64,000 bases of DNA from Lota lota (lineage: Eukaryota; Chordata; Actinopteri; Gadiformes; Lotidae): NCBI GenBank assembly GCA_026745465.1, contig JACYXH010000734.1:44860-108859 (forward strand), written 5' to 3'. The notes under the pieces are model-generated. The model worked only from the letters and a program-made list of their open reading frames with translations. It was not told where the DNA came from and made no database searches. Both the position numbers and the translations under genes were made by a program. Within the stretch, counting starts at the first letter, position 1; each line of letters starts with the position of its first letter. Below are positions 1 through 10,062 of the stretch, piece after piece.

Positions 1-599
1 GGAGTAGAAGACTCTGGCAGTTTCTGGCTGGTTAACCAAAGCTTAAAACACATCATAGTAAGCCATTGGGCCCAATCTTTTACTACGCCTATATTAGCCT
101 ACTACGTTCACCATGATAACAAGCAAAGCGTAAATCTGTCCCTTTTTTTATTTCAGAAAACATAACCTTAGATGGTTAGTTGACTCTGTGGACCACTAAA
201 CTACAAATATCCCCTCTTTTCATTTCATAAATCAGGTCACCCAGTCATCTGGTTCAAGCTAGGTTTGTTGTAGTGTTGTTACATTCAGTCAGCATAGGCT
301 GTTAGTCAAAGTAAAGACAAATGTTGTCCATTCAATCTGGATATACACGCATATAAAAGACTAAAAAGCATATAGGCCCTATATCCATAACTCTGTAACT
401 AATATCTACAATAAGGAATGACCTCAGACCTAGTTGACAAATGGCGCTAATAGTAAGCCTGACCAATCACAAGCATTAGCCTAGTTGTCTTTTCACAGGT
501 GTCATCGTAGCATAAGCACAGCTTTCACTCATAACACTAGCTACAGCCCTGCTCCTTTATGTACCTGGGCCCAGGTAGGAGGTAGGCTAGTGGAGGTAA
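1..599. repeat. Left copy of a segmental duplication (with 24046-24960)
   Basis: No coding exon is visible. The sequence is a diverged direct copy of the block at 24.05-24.96 kb. Both share the start (GGCTGGTTTCTGGCTGG-like), the phrase TTAAAACACATCATAGTAA and a long colinear series of matches. The similarity resumes after the 63-bp array and runs to about 1660. In the right copy the block lies about 1.8 kb upstream of the NLR start codon, so this may be the upstream flank of another, lost NLR copy; that last step is inference. Confidence 0.6.
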
Positions 600-616
600 A
601 CTAACTTCACTACAGT

Positions 617-1055
617 CAACTAATGAAGATGAGCCTGCTGCCCTGGTAGGCCTACATACAAGTAGCAGACCCATCTTCACTATCAACTAATGAAGATGAG
701 CTGCCCTGGTAGGCCTACATACAAGTAGCAGACCCATCTTCACTATCAACTAATGAAGATGAGCTGGGCTGGTAGGCCTACATACAAGTAGCAGACCCAT
801 CTTCACTATCAACTAATGAAGATGAGCTGCCCTGGTAGGCCTACATACAAGTAGCAGACCCATCTTCACTATCAACTAATGAAGATGAGCTGGGCTGGTA
901 GGCCTACATACAAGTAGCAGACCCATCTTCACTATCAACTAATGAAGATGACCTGCCCTGGTAGGCCTACATACAAGTAGCAGACCCATCTTCACTATCA
1001 ACTTATGAAGATGAGCTGCCCTGGTAGGCCTACATACAAGTAGCAGACCCATCAT
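617..1055. repeat. 63-bp tandem minisatellite, about 7 copies
   Basis: The unit contains AACTAATGAAGATGAGCTG, then GGTAGGCCTACATACAAG, then CAGACCCATCTTCACTATC. The first copy has four extra bases. Copies differ mainly by CCC versus GGG before TGGTAGG. The array is absent from the duplicate block at 24 kb, so it expanded after the duplication or was lost there. Confidence 0.9.
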
Positions 1056-1800
1056 TTGTAAGCTACACCTATGGCAAACGGCACTTGTAATTAATTGCAT
1101 TTTTAAATACTGTCAGGGACAATATAGAATGATGAAGGCCCAGTGGTTAGAACCGGTTGGTTCCTGTAGCTGTCAATCAAACTGCTCTATCTGAATTAGT
1201 GCCACGCCCACTCAATCCAAAAATCTCTGATGAGAAAATATAAAGCTTTTTTTAAACTGCATTTTATCAAATTAAACAGCATATTTTCTTTATCAATATT
1301 TGATATAAGACTAATATAAACGTCAACTTTGATTTCATGAACACATTTGCTTGTTTGGATTTGGGTGACCAGGGACAACGATTCAGGTGATATTGTTTTG
1401 AATATTGTGTTATGTAGTGTAGGCCTACTCTATATTTGAGAGTATCACTCGTATGAGAGGGAGATTAAATCGTCTCAACACATAAATCAATGGTGACGAC
1501 GTAGGGTTCATGTTTGTCAGGTCAGCCAGTTGCACTGACGTCATCTAACCAGCTGATGGTGCTACAGTGCACCTTTTTCTTGTGTTTCAAAACAGACCTT
1601 AAATCAAATTAATTGGTTTAATATTCTCAAGACGTTTAAATGATTCATGTTGGCCTATACCTTAATTCTACTACTACTTCTTACTATATAGAGTTGAATG
1701 AAACAGACATAACTGCATACTACAGCAGTGTCGGTATTTAACAAACTGTAGGCCTGGAAACAACTATGTTCATATATTTAGTCAGCACTATTATAGGCCT
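1056..1800. other. Noncoding flank, continuation of the duplicated block
   Basis: No exon is recognised. Up to about 1660 it is colinear with 24.49-24.95 kb (for example GTGTTTCAAAA, then AATTGGTTTA, then ACGTTTRAATGATT). The short frames here are not protein-like. Confidence 0.5.
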
Positions 1801-1879
1801 ACAGTTATGAAGGCTATTTGTATAGGACTGCTGTGTTGGTGGTTAAACTTTTATTTATTTATTTATTTATATAATTGTG

Positions 1880-2300
1880 ATCATCATCGGAGTTCAGAGC
1901 AGCGTGGAATGGGTTTCTTTCTGCATTCTGCGATTATTCTAGTAACGTTGACTAAAGAGCATAGGTTACTAAGTTTAAGATCATACAAGACATACTAAGA
2001 CGGAACAAGATAAGGGTTTATATTGGTAATGATAAGAATTGTAGGTAATATAATTATATAGAACAATGAGCACTGTTAATAACCTCTCATTTATAACAGC
2101 CTGCTTTTAAATATAACAAGTATTTATTAAAAGTAATAATAACTCAAGTAGAAGTAAGAGTAGTCATCAGATAATAGCTTGAGGAAGAGTAAGAAAGTAT
2201 CTAGTGAAAAGACTACTCAAGTACTGAGTTATTTCAAACCAAATGATTTATTGTTGTAATAAGCAGAGCAAGATGAACGTAAATAGACACATATTACATT
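1880..2300 (-). repeat. Inverted copy of the TRIM-B 3' flank (44.16-44.6 kb)
   Basis: Read on the minus strand, this matches the plus strand at 44160-44600. Shared phrases include TACGTTCATCTTG, AATAAATCATTTGG-like and GTACTTGAGTAGTCTTTTCAC. In the right copy this flank lies just beyond a B30.2 stop codon and an AC array. Here a TG/AC array also follows (2432-2640), but no B30.2 exon is found beyond it. It looks like the 3' flank of a B30.2 gene that has lost its coding exon. Confidence 0.6.
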
Positions 2301-2431
2301 GTATATGCTTGTCTAATAGACATTAACAACATATAAAATAGCATGTATCCCATCAAAAAAACCATCAGACAATAACATATTAAACGTTTACAAAATAACA
2401 TGAATGAAGACAAATACAGACACAAGAAAGC

Positions 2432-2471
2432 TCTCTCTCTCTCTCTTTCTGTGTGTTTGCATGTGTGTTTG

Positions 2472-2521
<50 letters not shown>

Positions 2522-2640
2522 TCTGTGTGTGAATGTGTGTGTGTGTGTGTGTGTAAAGATTTGCACCGTTTGAAGAAGTAGATAACCCCCTTGGGGGTAA
2601 AATTGGATCTTACATAAACACACACACACACACACGTGCG
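2432..2640. repeat. CT/TG microsatellite cluster
   Basis: A short CT run is followed by TG repeats of about 60 and 20 bases and a final AC run. The open frames across it (Thr-His or Cys-Val repeats) are artefacts of the dinucleotide repeat. Confidence 0.95.
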
Positions 2641-2943
2641 CAGATCATCATTGTGTGTTAATGATCAGAAGAATACAGCCCTCCCTCCCTCATATGAGAC
2701 CACATCAGTCCCGTAACTACAAACACCAGCAGGCCTATAATGACCATCATCTTTATTCAAATATCAGAGGACATTAGTTGGCACACAAAGACCAACGATA
2801 ACAACCAAAGTCCACCATGTAGTCTGCTTCACTGCCATAGGCAGAGAGAAAATATGAATCAAAAAGGAGAACCAAACATGAGCTGTGAAGCTGCTCAACA
2901 GTTGGGGTTGGAGCCAACCACTCGACCACAAGGGCCCTCGGGG

Positions 2944-2974
<31 letters not shown>

Positions 2975-3540
2975 TTGTGCAAGTGTGTGCATGCATGCGC
3001 GCATGTGTGTGCGTGCGTGTGTGTGCGTGTGTGTGCATGCGTGTTTGTGTGTGTGTTTGTGTGTGTGTGTGCGTGCATATGTGTGCATGTGTGTGTGTGT
3101 GGGGTAGGAGGAAGTTGGCGGCGGGGGTTTGAGATGAATGTTGAACAGGTTGAGACGATCTAGCACATCTGGGGAACGTGATTAACTGTCCTTAGGAACA
3201 TGCAACACTGACGAACGGAGGAAGGATTAAAGGGCTGTGTCAGACAGAAAAGAAGTCCTTATATAGAGCATGTCCAACATCCATACCTTCAGATTGGTGC
3301 TACAGCAGTGAGGATCGCTATCGCCTATATGGGCTGGACCATCTGTGAGGCAGCGGGGGTGTCAGACAGACAAGGCAACCAAAAGGGGGTTGCGGAGGGC
3401 CGTGTCCGAGTCGGACTCGTAGTACCTGTTGTGGTGTGTGTTGAGCGCCAAAGGCTCTTCGACCATCCCAAACACCTCCACCACACACACACACCTGTGT
3501 CTCCTTCACCCTAATCATGTTGGCCAGAAGGTGAACTGCA
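2641..3540. other. No recognisable gene; contains a 160-base imperfect TG array
   Basis: The region from 2943 to 3103 is TG-rich with scattered TGCA and GCGTGC interruptions. The rest shows no domain, splice-bounded exon or transposon terminus that I recognise. Confidence 0.6.
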
Positions 3541-4384
3541 CCGAGGTGGATTCACCGCCCCCTAGTGGCTCCACGTGCAATAACATAGTACTAAAACATG
3601 GCTTTGATAAACGACCTCATATCTTACTATTTAGTCTTTCATCGGACGCGGTGATCCAAAGCTACTTACAGTGAATACAGATACACATAGGTGCTGGAAG
3701 ATTGATGCTGAGGGTGCTGCAGCGCCCCCTGTTGGCTGAGAGGGAAATAATGTTGGAAATAATATTGTAGTTTTTAAATAATTTCAGGTTAATTATTCTT
3801 AATTCTTAAATTGTTTATTACCATTATTCTTTATTAACAAATACAACAGAAAAATAGTCCCTTACATGTACACAATAAACGGAGGGACTAAGACAATAGA
3901 AGCAGCAGACATTACAAATCATAAACAGGTGTGCACATATCTTTAATAACTGCACATGTTCTGCTGCTATTTTGTTTCCAACAGAACACAAGGAATCAAT
4001 ATTCAGTTGAAAGTTATTTACAACAAGATCGATAGCTTTTCCCATAGACCGCTTGCATTATGAATATAATATTAAATCTGCTTTAAATCAGGTTCCATGT
4101 TAAGCTTATCAAAGTAAAAAAAACTTCATTTAACAAAACTGTTAACATCTGAAAATCTACATAATATTGTAATAAAAACATTTTGATTTACCATCAATCA
4201 ATATTTAAAATACATTTTACATTAGAAATATAGTCTTTGTAAAACCCTACGGAAGACCTTGAAAGTCTCTTCCTTTCATGGTTTATCAAGATAAACTTTT
4301 CAGAAGCCCAATAAAATGTAGCAGTTGGAGTATAGTTGTATCATGTATTTACATCAACAAAACACAGTTTGTGTGTATGTGAAT

Positions 4385-4735
4385 TCATGTGTGTGTGTGT
4401 ATATTCATGTGTGTGTGTGTGTATTCATATGTGTGCGTGTGTATGTGAATGTGTGTGTCTGTGTGTGCAATCATGTGTGTGTGTGTGTGTGGGTGTGTGT
4501 ATTCATATTTGTGTGTGTATGTGTTTGTGAATGTTAGTGTATGTGTGTGTATATGTGAAGGTGTGTGTGTATTCATGTGTGTGTGTATGTATGTGAATGT
4601 GTGTGAGTCAATGTATGTGAATGTGTGTATGTGAATATGTGTCTGTGTATGTGAATGTGTGTGTCTGTGTGTATGTGAATCAGTGTATTCATATGTGTGT
4701 GTGTTTACATGTGTTTGTTTACTGTGTGCGCACAC
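4385..4735. repeat. Imperfect TG microsatellite with ATTCAT/GTGAAT interruptions
   Basis: About 350 bases of TGTG with repeated GTGAAT and ATTCATGTG phrases. On the minus strand it is translated as the C-terminal tail of the B30.2 frame above. Confidence 0.9.
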
Positions 4736-5295
4736 GTTTGTTGTTACAACAGACAGAGACAATGAGGCACCACACCTCCATAACCCAAACGCAGGGAGGA
4801 GGTCCTCCTGGGTGAAGGTGGACTGGAAGGTGTGGATGTGTGTCAGTGTGTCTGAGGACCCTCCTACATCTGGGGACACTCTGTAGAAGGACAGAGTGCC
4901 AGCAGGCCGGTCCAGATACACTCCTACTCTGTTAGAGCCAGGGGGGGGGAGACTTACGGATGTTCCACAACCGTTGTACCAGGCAGTGTAACCACCATCA
5001 TCAGAATAAAGACTCCAGGACTTGTTGTTCATTCCAAGGCTGCTGTCATCACCCCTTCCTCTCCTTGTGATTCCTCTGTATGTCACTCCTATAGCAACAT
5101 GTCCTTCCCTCTCTACCTCCCAGTAACAGCGGCCAGTCAGACCCTCTCTACACAACACCTGGGCCCAGTAGTCAAATCTCTCTGGGTAATGAGGATACGA
5201 CTGCTCCTCTCTAACCCACATCACCTTTCTGTTGTCCTCATACAGAGAGAGTCGTCTGTGGGCTGTGTTTGGGTCCAGTGTGAGTTCACAGGCAT
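4385..5295 (-). CDS. B30.2 (PRY-SPRY) exon of an NLR-type gene, reading through into a TG repeat
   Basis: The exon starts after a CAG acceptor (minus strand) at 5295 with the usual [17 protein letters not shown]. It carries PRY-SPRY features: LDP at the start, CYWEVE, the [10 protein letters not shown] region, [17 protein letters not shown] and [11 protein letters not shown]30.2 domains bind ligands in NLRC3-like and TRIM proteins. The other three copies end in SVSLCRL and stop. Here a net 2-base deletion around 4745-4755 removes that stop, and the frame continues for roughly 120 residues of Thr/His/Tyr-rich sequence encoded by the TG microsatellite, to 4385. It belongs with the linker exon at 6567-6521 and LRR exons at 6915 and 9671. 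A 3' polyadenylation signal (AATAAA on minus) sits at 3835-3830. Whether the locus is expressed is unknown, since no NACHT exon lies upstream. Confidence 0.8.
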
Positions 5296-5859
5296 CTGAT
5301 GGGAGAACAAGACATGATTAGCTGCTGAACCATTCTTCATCATCATCATCATCACTAGTACTGTTCTCTTGCATACTACCTTTTCATTCTCTTTCAGAAA
5401 CATTTTGGTCACTTTCTACTCTTCAAACATTAACATAGAAAGACAAAAAAAGATATTATGATAGGTACTATAGTGGAATCATGTGCTATAGATTTTCTAA
5501 GCAATAGTACATGTAGTCTTTAAGATAATTAAAGTTAAAATTGATTGATGTGTGTGTGAGTGGCTGTCCCAGTCAAAACATTGAAACCAAGGAAAATGTA
5601 TACACTGCATATACTCTCTCAATATTTACACTACATACACATATTATACATCAATGTTCAGCATTATGAGCTAATTACTCAATTGAAATATCTAAGCAAT
5701 ACTTGTAATATCGTTCAAGATATTAAACTTTTGGATTTCCCAATCCACATACATTGCACTCAACCTTCAAAGGGACACCTGTGTGAACAACAGACTGAAC
5801 AAGCTGAGCTCACATACAGGCTGGAAATTAACTGTTGGAGCCATAGAACTGGTTCATAC

Positions 5860-6390
5860 ATACTATATATACATAGACATGTACTCATACATACACGTAC
5901 ATACCATATATACATAGACATGTACTCATACATACTATATATACATAGACATGTACTCATACATACACATACATAATATATATACATAGACATGTACTCA
6001 TACACACACGTACATACTATATATACATAGACATGTACTCATACATACACATACATACTATATATACATAGACATGTACTCATACATACACGTACATACT
6101 ATATATACATAGACATGTACATACTATATATACATAGACAAGTACTCATACATACTATATATACATAGACATGTACTCATACATACACGTACATACTATA
6201 TATACATAGACATGTACTCATACATACACGTACATACTATATATACATAGACATGTACTCATATATACACGTACATACTATATATACATAGACATGTACT
6301 CATACATACACGTACATACTATATATACATAGACATGTACTCATACATACTATATATACATAGACATGTACTCATACATAAACACAGGGA
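5860..6390. repeat. ACATAGACATGTACTCATAC-type minisatellite in the B30.2 intron
   Basis: Repeats of TATATATACATAGACATG, then TACTCATACATA, CACGTACATAC and so on; unit about 38-40 bp. The same array occurs in the other two B30.2 introns (11.53-11.93 kb and 36.24-36.52 kb), so it predates the duplications. Confidence 0.9.
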
Positions 6391-6520
6391 AACATAGCTA
6401 TACATACGTATACACAAGTACACATCTGAATGAACGGACGTCACCTCCTGCTGTGTGGATGGACTTTCTATCTCAATAGTTAGTGTGTGTTGTGATGAAT
6501 CTAACTAAACAGATACTTAC

Positions 6521-6567
6521 ACTTCTTTAGAGCTGGTTTCAGCCTCCACACTCCACCGTGCTCCACC
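6521..6567 (-). CDS. 47-base linker exon between LRRs and B30.2
   Basis: Minus-strand exon bounded by CAG on the 5' side and GTAAGT on the 3' side. It encodes [15 protein letters not shown] plus one base, leaving the phase that the B30.2 exon at 5295 continues. The same exon with the same length and phase is at 36062-36108 in the complete NLR. Confidence 0.8.
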
Positions 6568-6741
6568 CTGGTGGGTAAACAAAGAGAGAGCAGCATGTTG
6601 AAACATTCACCTCCATCATCTGATGTCTCATCACTTTCTACAACATGAGTTCCAGCTGTGTTTTCAAACCACTTCATCTAGCAGCGGGTTGAATCCTTGT
6701 AGGAGACATTGTCCCTGAGTGGTGAGCTGTCCTCTCCATAC

Positions 6742-6915
6742 CTGAGAGTTTCCAGTCTCCAGCGTGGATCCTCCAGTCCAGCAGAGAGCAGCGTAACTCC
6801 TGAGTCTCCTGGGTGATTGTAGCTCAGGTCCAGCTCACTCAGATGGGAGGGGTTGGAGCTCAGAGCTGAGGCCAGAAAAGCACAGCCTTCCTGTGTGACC
6901 AGGCAGCCAGACAAC
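6742..6915 (-). CDS. NLR leucine-rich-repeat exon (174 bases)
   Basis: Splice-bounded exon (acceptor CAG at 6918-6916, donor GTATGG at 6741). It encodes one LRR pair in the fish NLRC3 pattern: LSGCLVTQEGCAFLASAL, then [15 protein letters not shown], then [11 protein letters not shown]. No stop is present, and its length equals the LRR exons of the intact NLR. An AC array of about 94 bases directly abuts the acceptor, leaving almost no normal polypyrimidine tract; its counterpart at 35.7 kb is likewise preceded by a TG array. Confidence 0.85.

Positions 6916-6916
<1 letters not shown>

Positions 6917-7010
<94 letters not shown>
6917..7010. repeat. (AC)n microsatellite at an LRR exon acceptor
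   Basis: An almost perfect AC run of about 94 bases. On the transcribed (minus) strand it is TG repeated up to the CAG acceptor. Confidence 0.95.
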
Positions 7011-7013
<3 letters not shown>

Positions 7014-7399
7014 TATTCTTCCTTCACTTGGATGTGAAACAGGGTCTTAAACAAATGCTCCTTTCTCAATAGCTACAACTCAAATGAGATATTGTTCTGT
7101 TAGAGTCAGGAGAAGTCCGATGTGTTTGGTACGCTAAGACCGTTTCTTCACAAGTTCTAACATTGTGTAGAACCAGGGAGTGTTTTGTCAGCAGGGAAAA
7201 GAGCAACAGAAATGCATTGGACATGAGCAGCACTTACACCAAACTAATGTGATGTTAATAAAGGACATCTTTAATGTTCCATATGAATCACTATACCACG
7301 GCCAGTGATGTTCTAGTGGTGAGGTGTGCATTATATTCAGATCACAACATGGCTAGAGCCTAATCACCATGTCTACACTAATGACAACTCCTCAGCTCG

Positions 7400-7990
7400 C
7401 ATCAGCTGGCCAGAGTTACATAACATATAACATACATAACATACTAGTAGTTAACAGGACAGCAACCCCTAACCCTAACCCTCACATCAGCTGGCCAGAG
7501 TTACATAACATATAACATACATAACATACTAGCAGTTAACAGGACAGCAACCCCTAACCCTAACCCTCACATCAGCTGGCCAGAGTTACATAACATATAA
7601 CATACATAACATACTAGCAGTTAACAGGCCAGCAACCCCTAACCCTAACCATCACATCAGCTGGCCAGAGTTACATAACATATAACCACATACATAACAT
7701 ACTAGCAGTTAACAGGACATCAACCCCTAACCCTCACATCAGCTGGCCAGAGTTACATAACATAACATTCATAACATACTAGCAGTTAACAGGACAGCAA
7801 CCCCTAACCCTAACCCTCACATCAGCTGGCCAGAGTTACATAACATATAACATACATAACATATTGTTACATAACATATAACATACATAACATACTAGCA
7901 GTTAACAGGACAGCAACCCCTAACCCTCACATCAGCTGGCCAGCGTTCTGTGAGCTACAATAACCTGTTAACTCATAACATACTAGCAGT
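7400..7990. repeat. About 85-bp satellite, 7 copies, with telomere-like CCCTAA
   Basis: Unit: CATCAGCTGGCCAGAG, then ACATAACATA repeats, then TAGCAGTTAACAGGACAG, then CAACCCCTAACCCTAACC. Spacing between copies is 85, 85, 85, 82, 83 and 110 bases. Most copies end with two to two-and-a-half CCCTAA motifs, identical to the vertebrate telomere hexamer. Confidence 0.9.
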
Positions 7991-8180
7991 TAACAAGACA
8001 GCAACCATAAATAACTAAACAATAACAATCTTGTTGAAATCAGTGATCCTCTAAAGTTATGTCACTACTGTGATGTTAGCATCCACACTGACACGGTGAA
8101 CCTAGCTTCTAGATGAATAATGATGCTGCATCGTGTCGGGGGATCTTAGTCCAAATGTGTGTGTTATTTTCCATAACAGC

Positions 8181-8689
8181 TGTGGTGGGAAAATGACTCA
8201 AGGCCCATCCTGAGGTCAGCTTGCTAAAACTAACTAATTCCAATATGCACACTACAATGGCCTATCTGTCTTTTCAACTTTCTACCTCCCCACATATGTC
8301 CGTTTATCCTGTATTCCTGTATGGTGCTCTGTTCCCATATGAGAAACACCTGAGCAAGCTCCTTTTTCCATAACAATGAATCTGTGCCTGGCCTTGACTG
8401 TATGCTCTCTTCCTAAACCAGATGTCCAGCTATAATTGGGCATCGAACCTATTATAGACAGTCCAATGGCGCCATCTAGTGTCATATCTGAGATACTGTT
8501 TGCCCGACTTTATAAAAAGGCGTCCCTCCTGTCTTCGGGGCGCCCTTTCTCGAGAACTCTGCTCTGTGCGGAGTTGCCTTTGAAACTGTGCCTTTTGCGT
8601 GCTGCAGCGTGTAAAATAAATCATTTACGGATATCCATTTGTCTTAGCCTTAATCGAGCCAGCCACCAGTCATCTAATTTTCCACAACA
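8181..8689 (+). mobile_element. Solo LTR of a retroviral/ERV-like element, 509 bp
   Basis: Starts TGTGGTGGGAAAAT and ends ATTTTCCACAACA, which are imperfect inverted termini with TG...CA ends. It is flanked by the 4-base direct repeat CAGC (8177-8180 and 8690-8693). Inside are a TATA box (TATAAAAAGG, 8511) and AATAAA at 8615, spaced as in an LTR promoter/R/U5 layout. No internal gag, pol or env sequence follows, so it is a solo LTR. The family was not identified. Confidence 0.75.
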
Positions 8690-8819
8690 CAGCCCACCTA
8701 GTCGTGGATCATCCCTTTGTGGGACCCGGTTCCACTACGCGGTCGTTTCCCCCCAGTGAACACAAGCCGGAAGTCCGTTTAAGTCACAAAAGGCGTATTT
8801 ATTAAATAACCATAAATTA

Positions 8820-9270
8820 TATCGGTTAGGTCTCCTTCCTCGTATTGCCGCCGAGGGAACTCCTTCTCCCCGTGTAGTCGCCGAGGGAACTCCTTCTCGT
8901 AGCGTCGAGGGAACTCCTTCGGGGATCGCGTCTCTCGTTGGCGCCGAGGGATCCCCTCCTCGTAGCGTCGACGTCCCTTCTTCCTCGAGTGTCGAGCGAT
9001 CTCTTCTCTCGGGTCGCTGAGGGACCTCGTCCTCGTAGCGTCGAGTGATCTTGTCCTCGAGTCGCTCACCTCGTTGTCGCCGGGGAATCTCCTCCTAGCG
9101 CCGAGGTATCTCGTTCTCGTATCACGTTCCCTTTTATTTCCTCGTTGTCGGCGAGGGATCTCCTTTCCGGGGCGCCGAGGGATAGCATCCTCGTATCACG
9201 TTGACGGGGTTTCTCTCCCCGTCTCGTACCACTCTCTTCCCGTGTCGTTCCCTCCTGAAAGCCACGCCGA
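8820..9270. repeat. GC-rich degenerate minisatellite (GTCGAGGGAACTCCTTCTCGTA)
   Basis: Roughly 26-30-base units built on CGAGGGAWCTCCTTCTCGTAGCG. The open frames on the minus strand (Arg/Glu-rich) follow from the repeat and are not supported as genes. Confidence 0.8.
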
Positions 9271-9497
9271 GCGCTGCTTATAGCGGCGTTTTCTCTGTCG
9301 GCCCAGGTGTCGCCCATTTCGCTGATTGCCGCCAGTGGTAATGAGCTCCAGTGTGCGATATTCCGGAGAGCTGTGGTAGATTCCATTTACCACCGCTCCC
9401 CTGAGCCGCCTGGGGCACTGTCCTGGAGCCGGGTTGCCACACCTTACATATTAAACAAGCCCAAAGACACAGTTTGAAGAAGAGGCTGATAACTGAC

Positions 9498-9671
9498 CTG
9501 AGAGTTTCCAGTGTACAGTGTGGACTCCCCAGTCCAGCAGAGAGCAGCTTCACTCCTGAATCCTGCAGATCATTGGTACTCAGGTCCAGCTCTCTCAGAC
9601 TAGAGGACTTGGAGCTGAGAACTGAGGCCAGAGCTTCACAGCATCTCTCTGACAGATGACAGCCATTCAGC
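9498..9671 (-). CDS. NLR leucine-rich-repeat exon (174 bases)
   Basis: Acceptor GAAG on the minus strand, then [33 protein letters not shown] and [17 protein letters not shown]; donor GTCAGT. It is intact, the same length and phase as exons at 34047 and 35412, and shares their intron flanks. It is the most upstream surviving exon of the minus-strand NLR: no FISNA-NACHT exon exists between it and the inverted-duplication arm at 11.5 kb, so this gene is 5'-truncated. Confidence 0.85.
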
Positions 9672-9679
9672 CTTCACAC

Positions 9680-10060
9680 AAAATAAATAGAATAGGTTAG
9701 GAACAGTGATTAAATGTTTTATGAGAATTAAGTATTTTTAAATACATGAAAAAAACTAATAATAAACTGGATATTTGAATATTAAGAGTTTGATGTCACA
9801 TATATGTTAAATGATTAAACACAACGTATCATTATACGTCCCTTGAAAATAGTTTTATGAAGAGGCTGTTATAAAACCTTAATAAACAACTCTAAAGTCC
9901 ACCTTACTGTCTAACTACAAGATGAGTAAAATAAGAATACATCATAGATATGTGTAACCTTTAACCATCATATACCTTTTTTACTTCAACTTATATTTAT
10001 ACTAGTCAATACATTAGATCCATATGTTTATTCATTGGGTGTAAAACATATCATTTTGAA
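9680..10060. other. AT-rich intron-type sequence upstream of the LRR exon
   Basis: No exon or repeat unit stands out. Confidence 0.5.
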
Positions 10061-10062
10061 TA

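Larger units (their letters stand above)
3550..6380 (-). repeat. Left arm of a large inverted duplication
   Basis: Reverse complement of 11.53-14.10 kb. Matching parts, in order: the sequence around GCGCCCCCTGTTGGCTGAGAG, the 3' UTR, the B30.2 exon, the intron with CATACATAGACATGTACTCA-type repeats and the AGGGACACCTGTGTGAAC block. A third, direct copy is at 36.23-38.29 kb. The arms are separated by about 5 kb holding the LRR exons and a pogo element. Confidence 0.8.

Noticed and set aside
2740-3166. Overlapping Cys-Val and His-Thr frames
   Set aside because: Products of the TG/AC microsatellite.
8779-9393. Arg/Glu-rich minus-strand frames
   Set aside because: They follow a degenerate GC-rich minisatellite; no start context, domain or splice structure.
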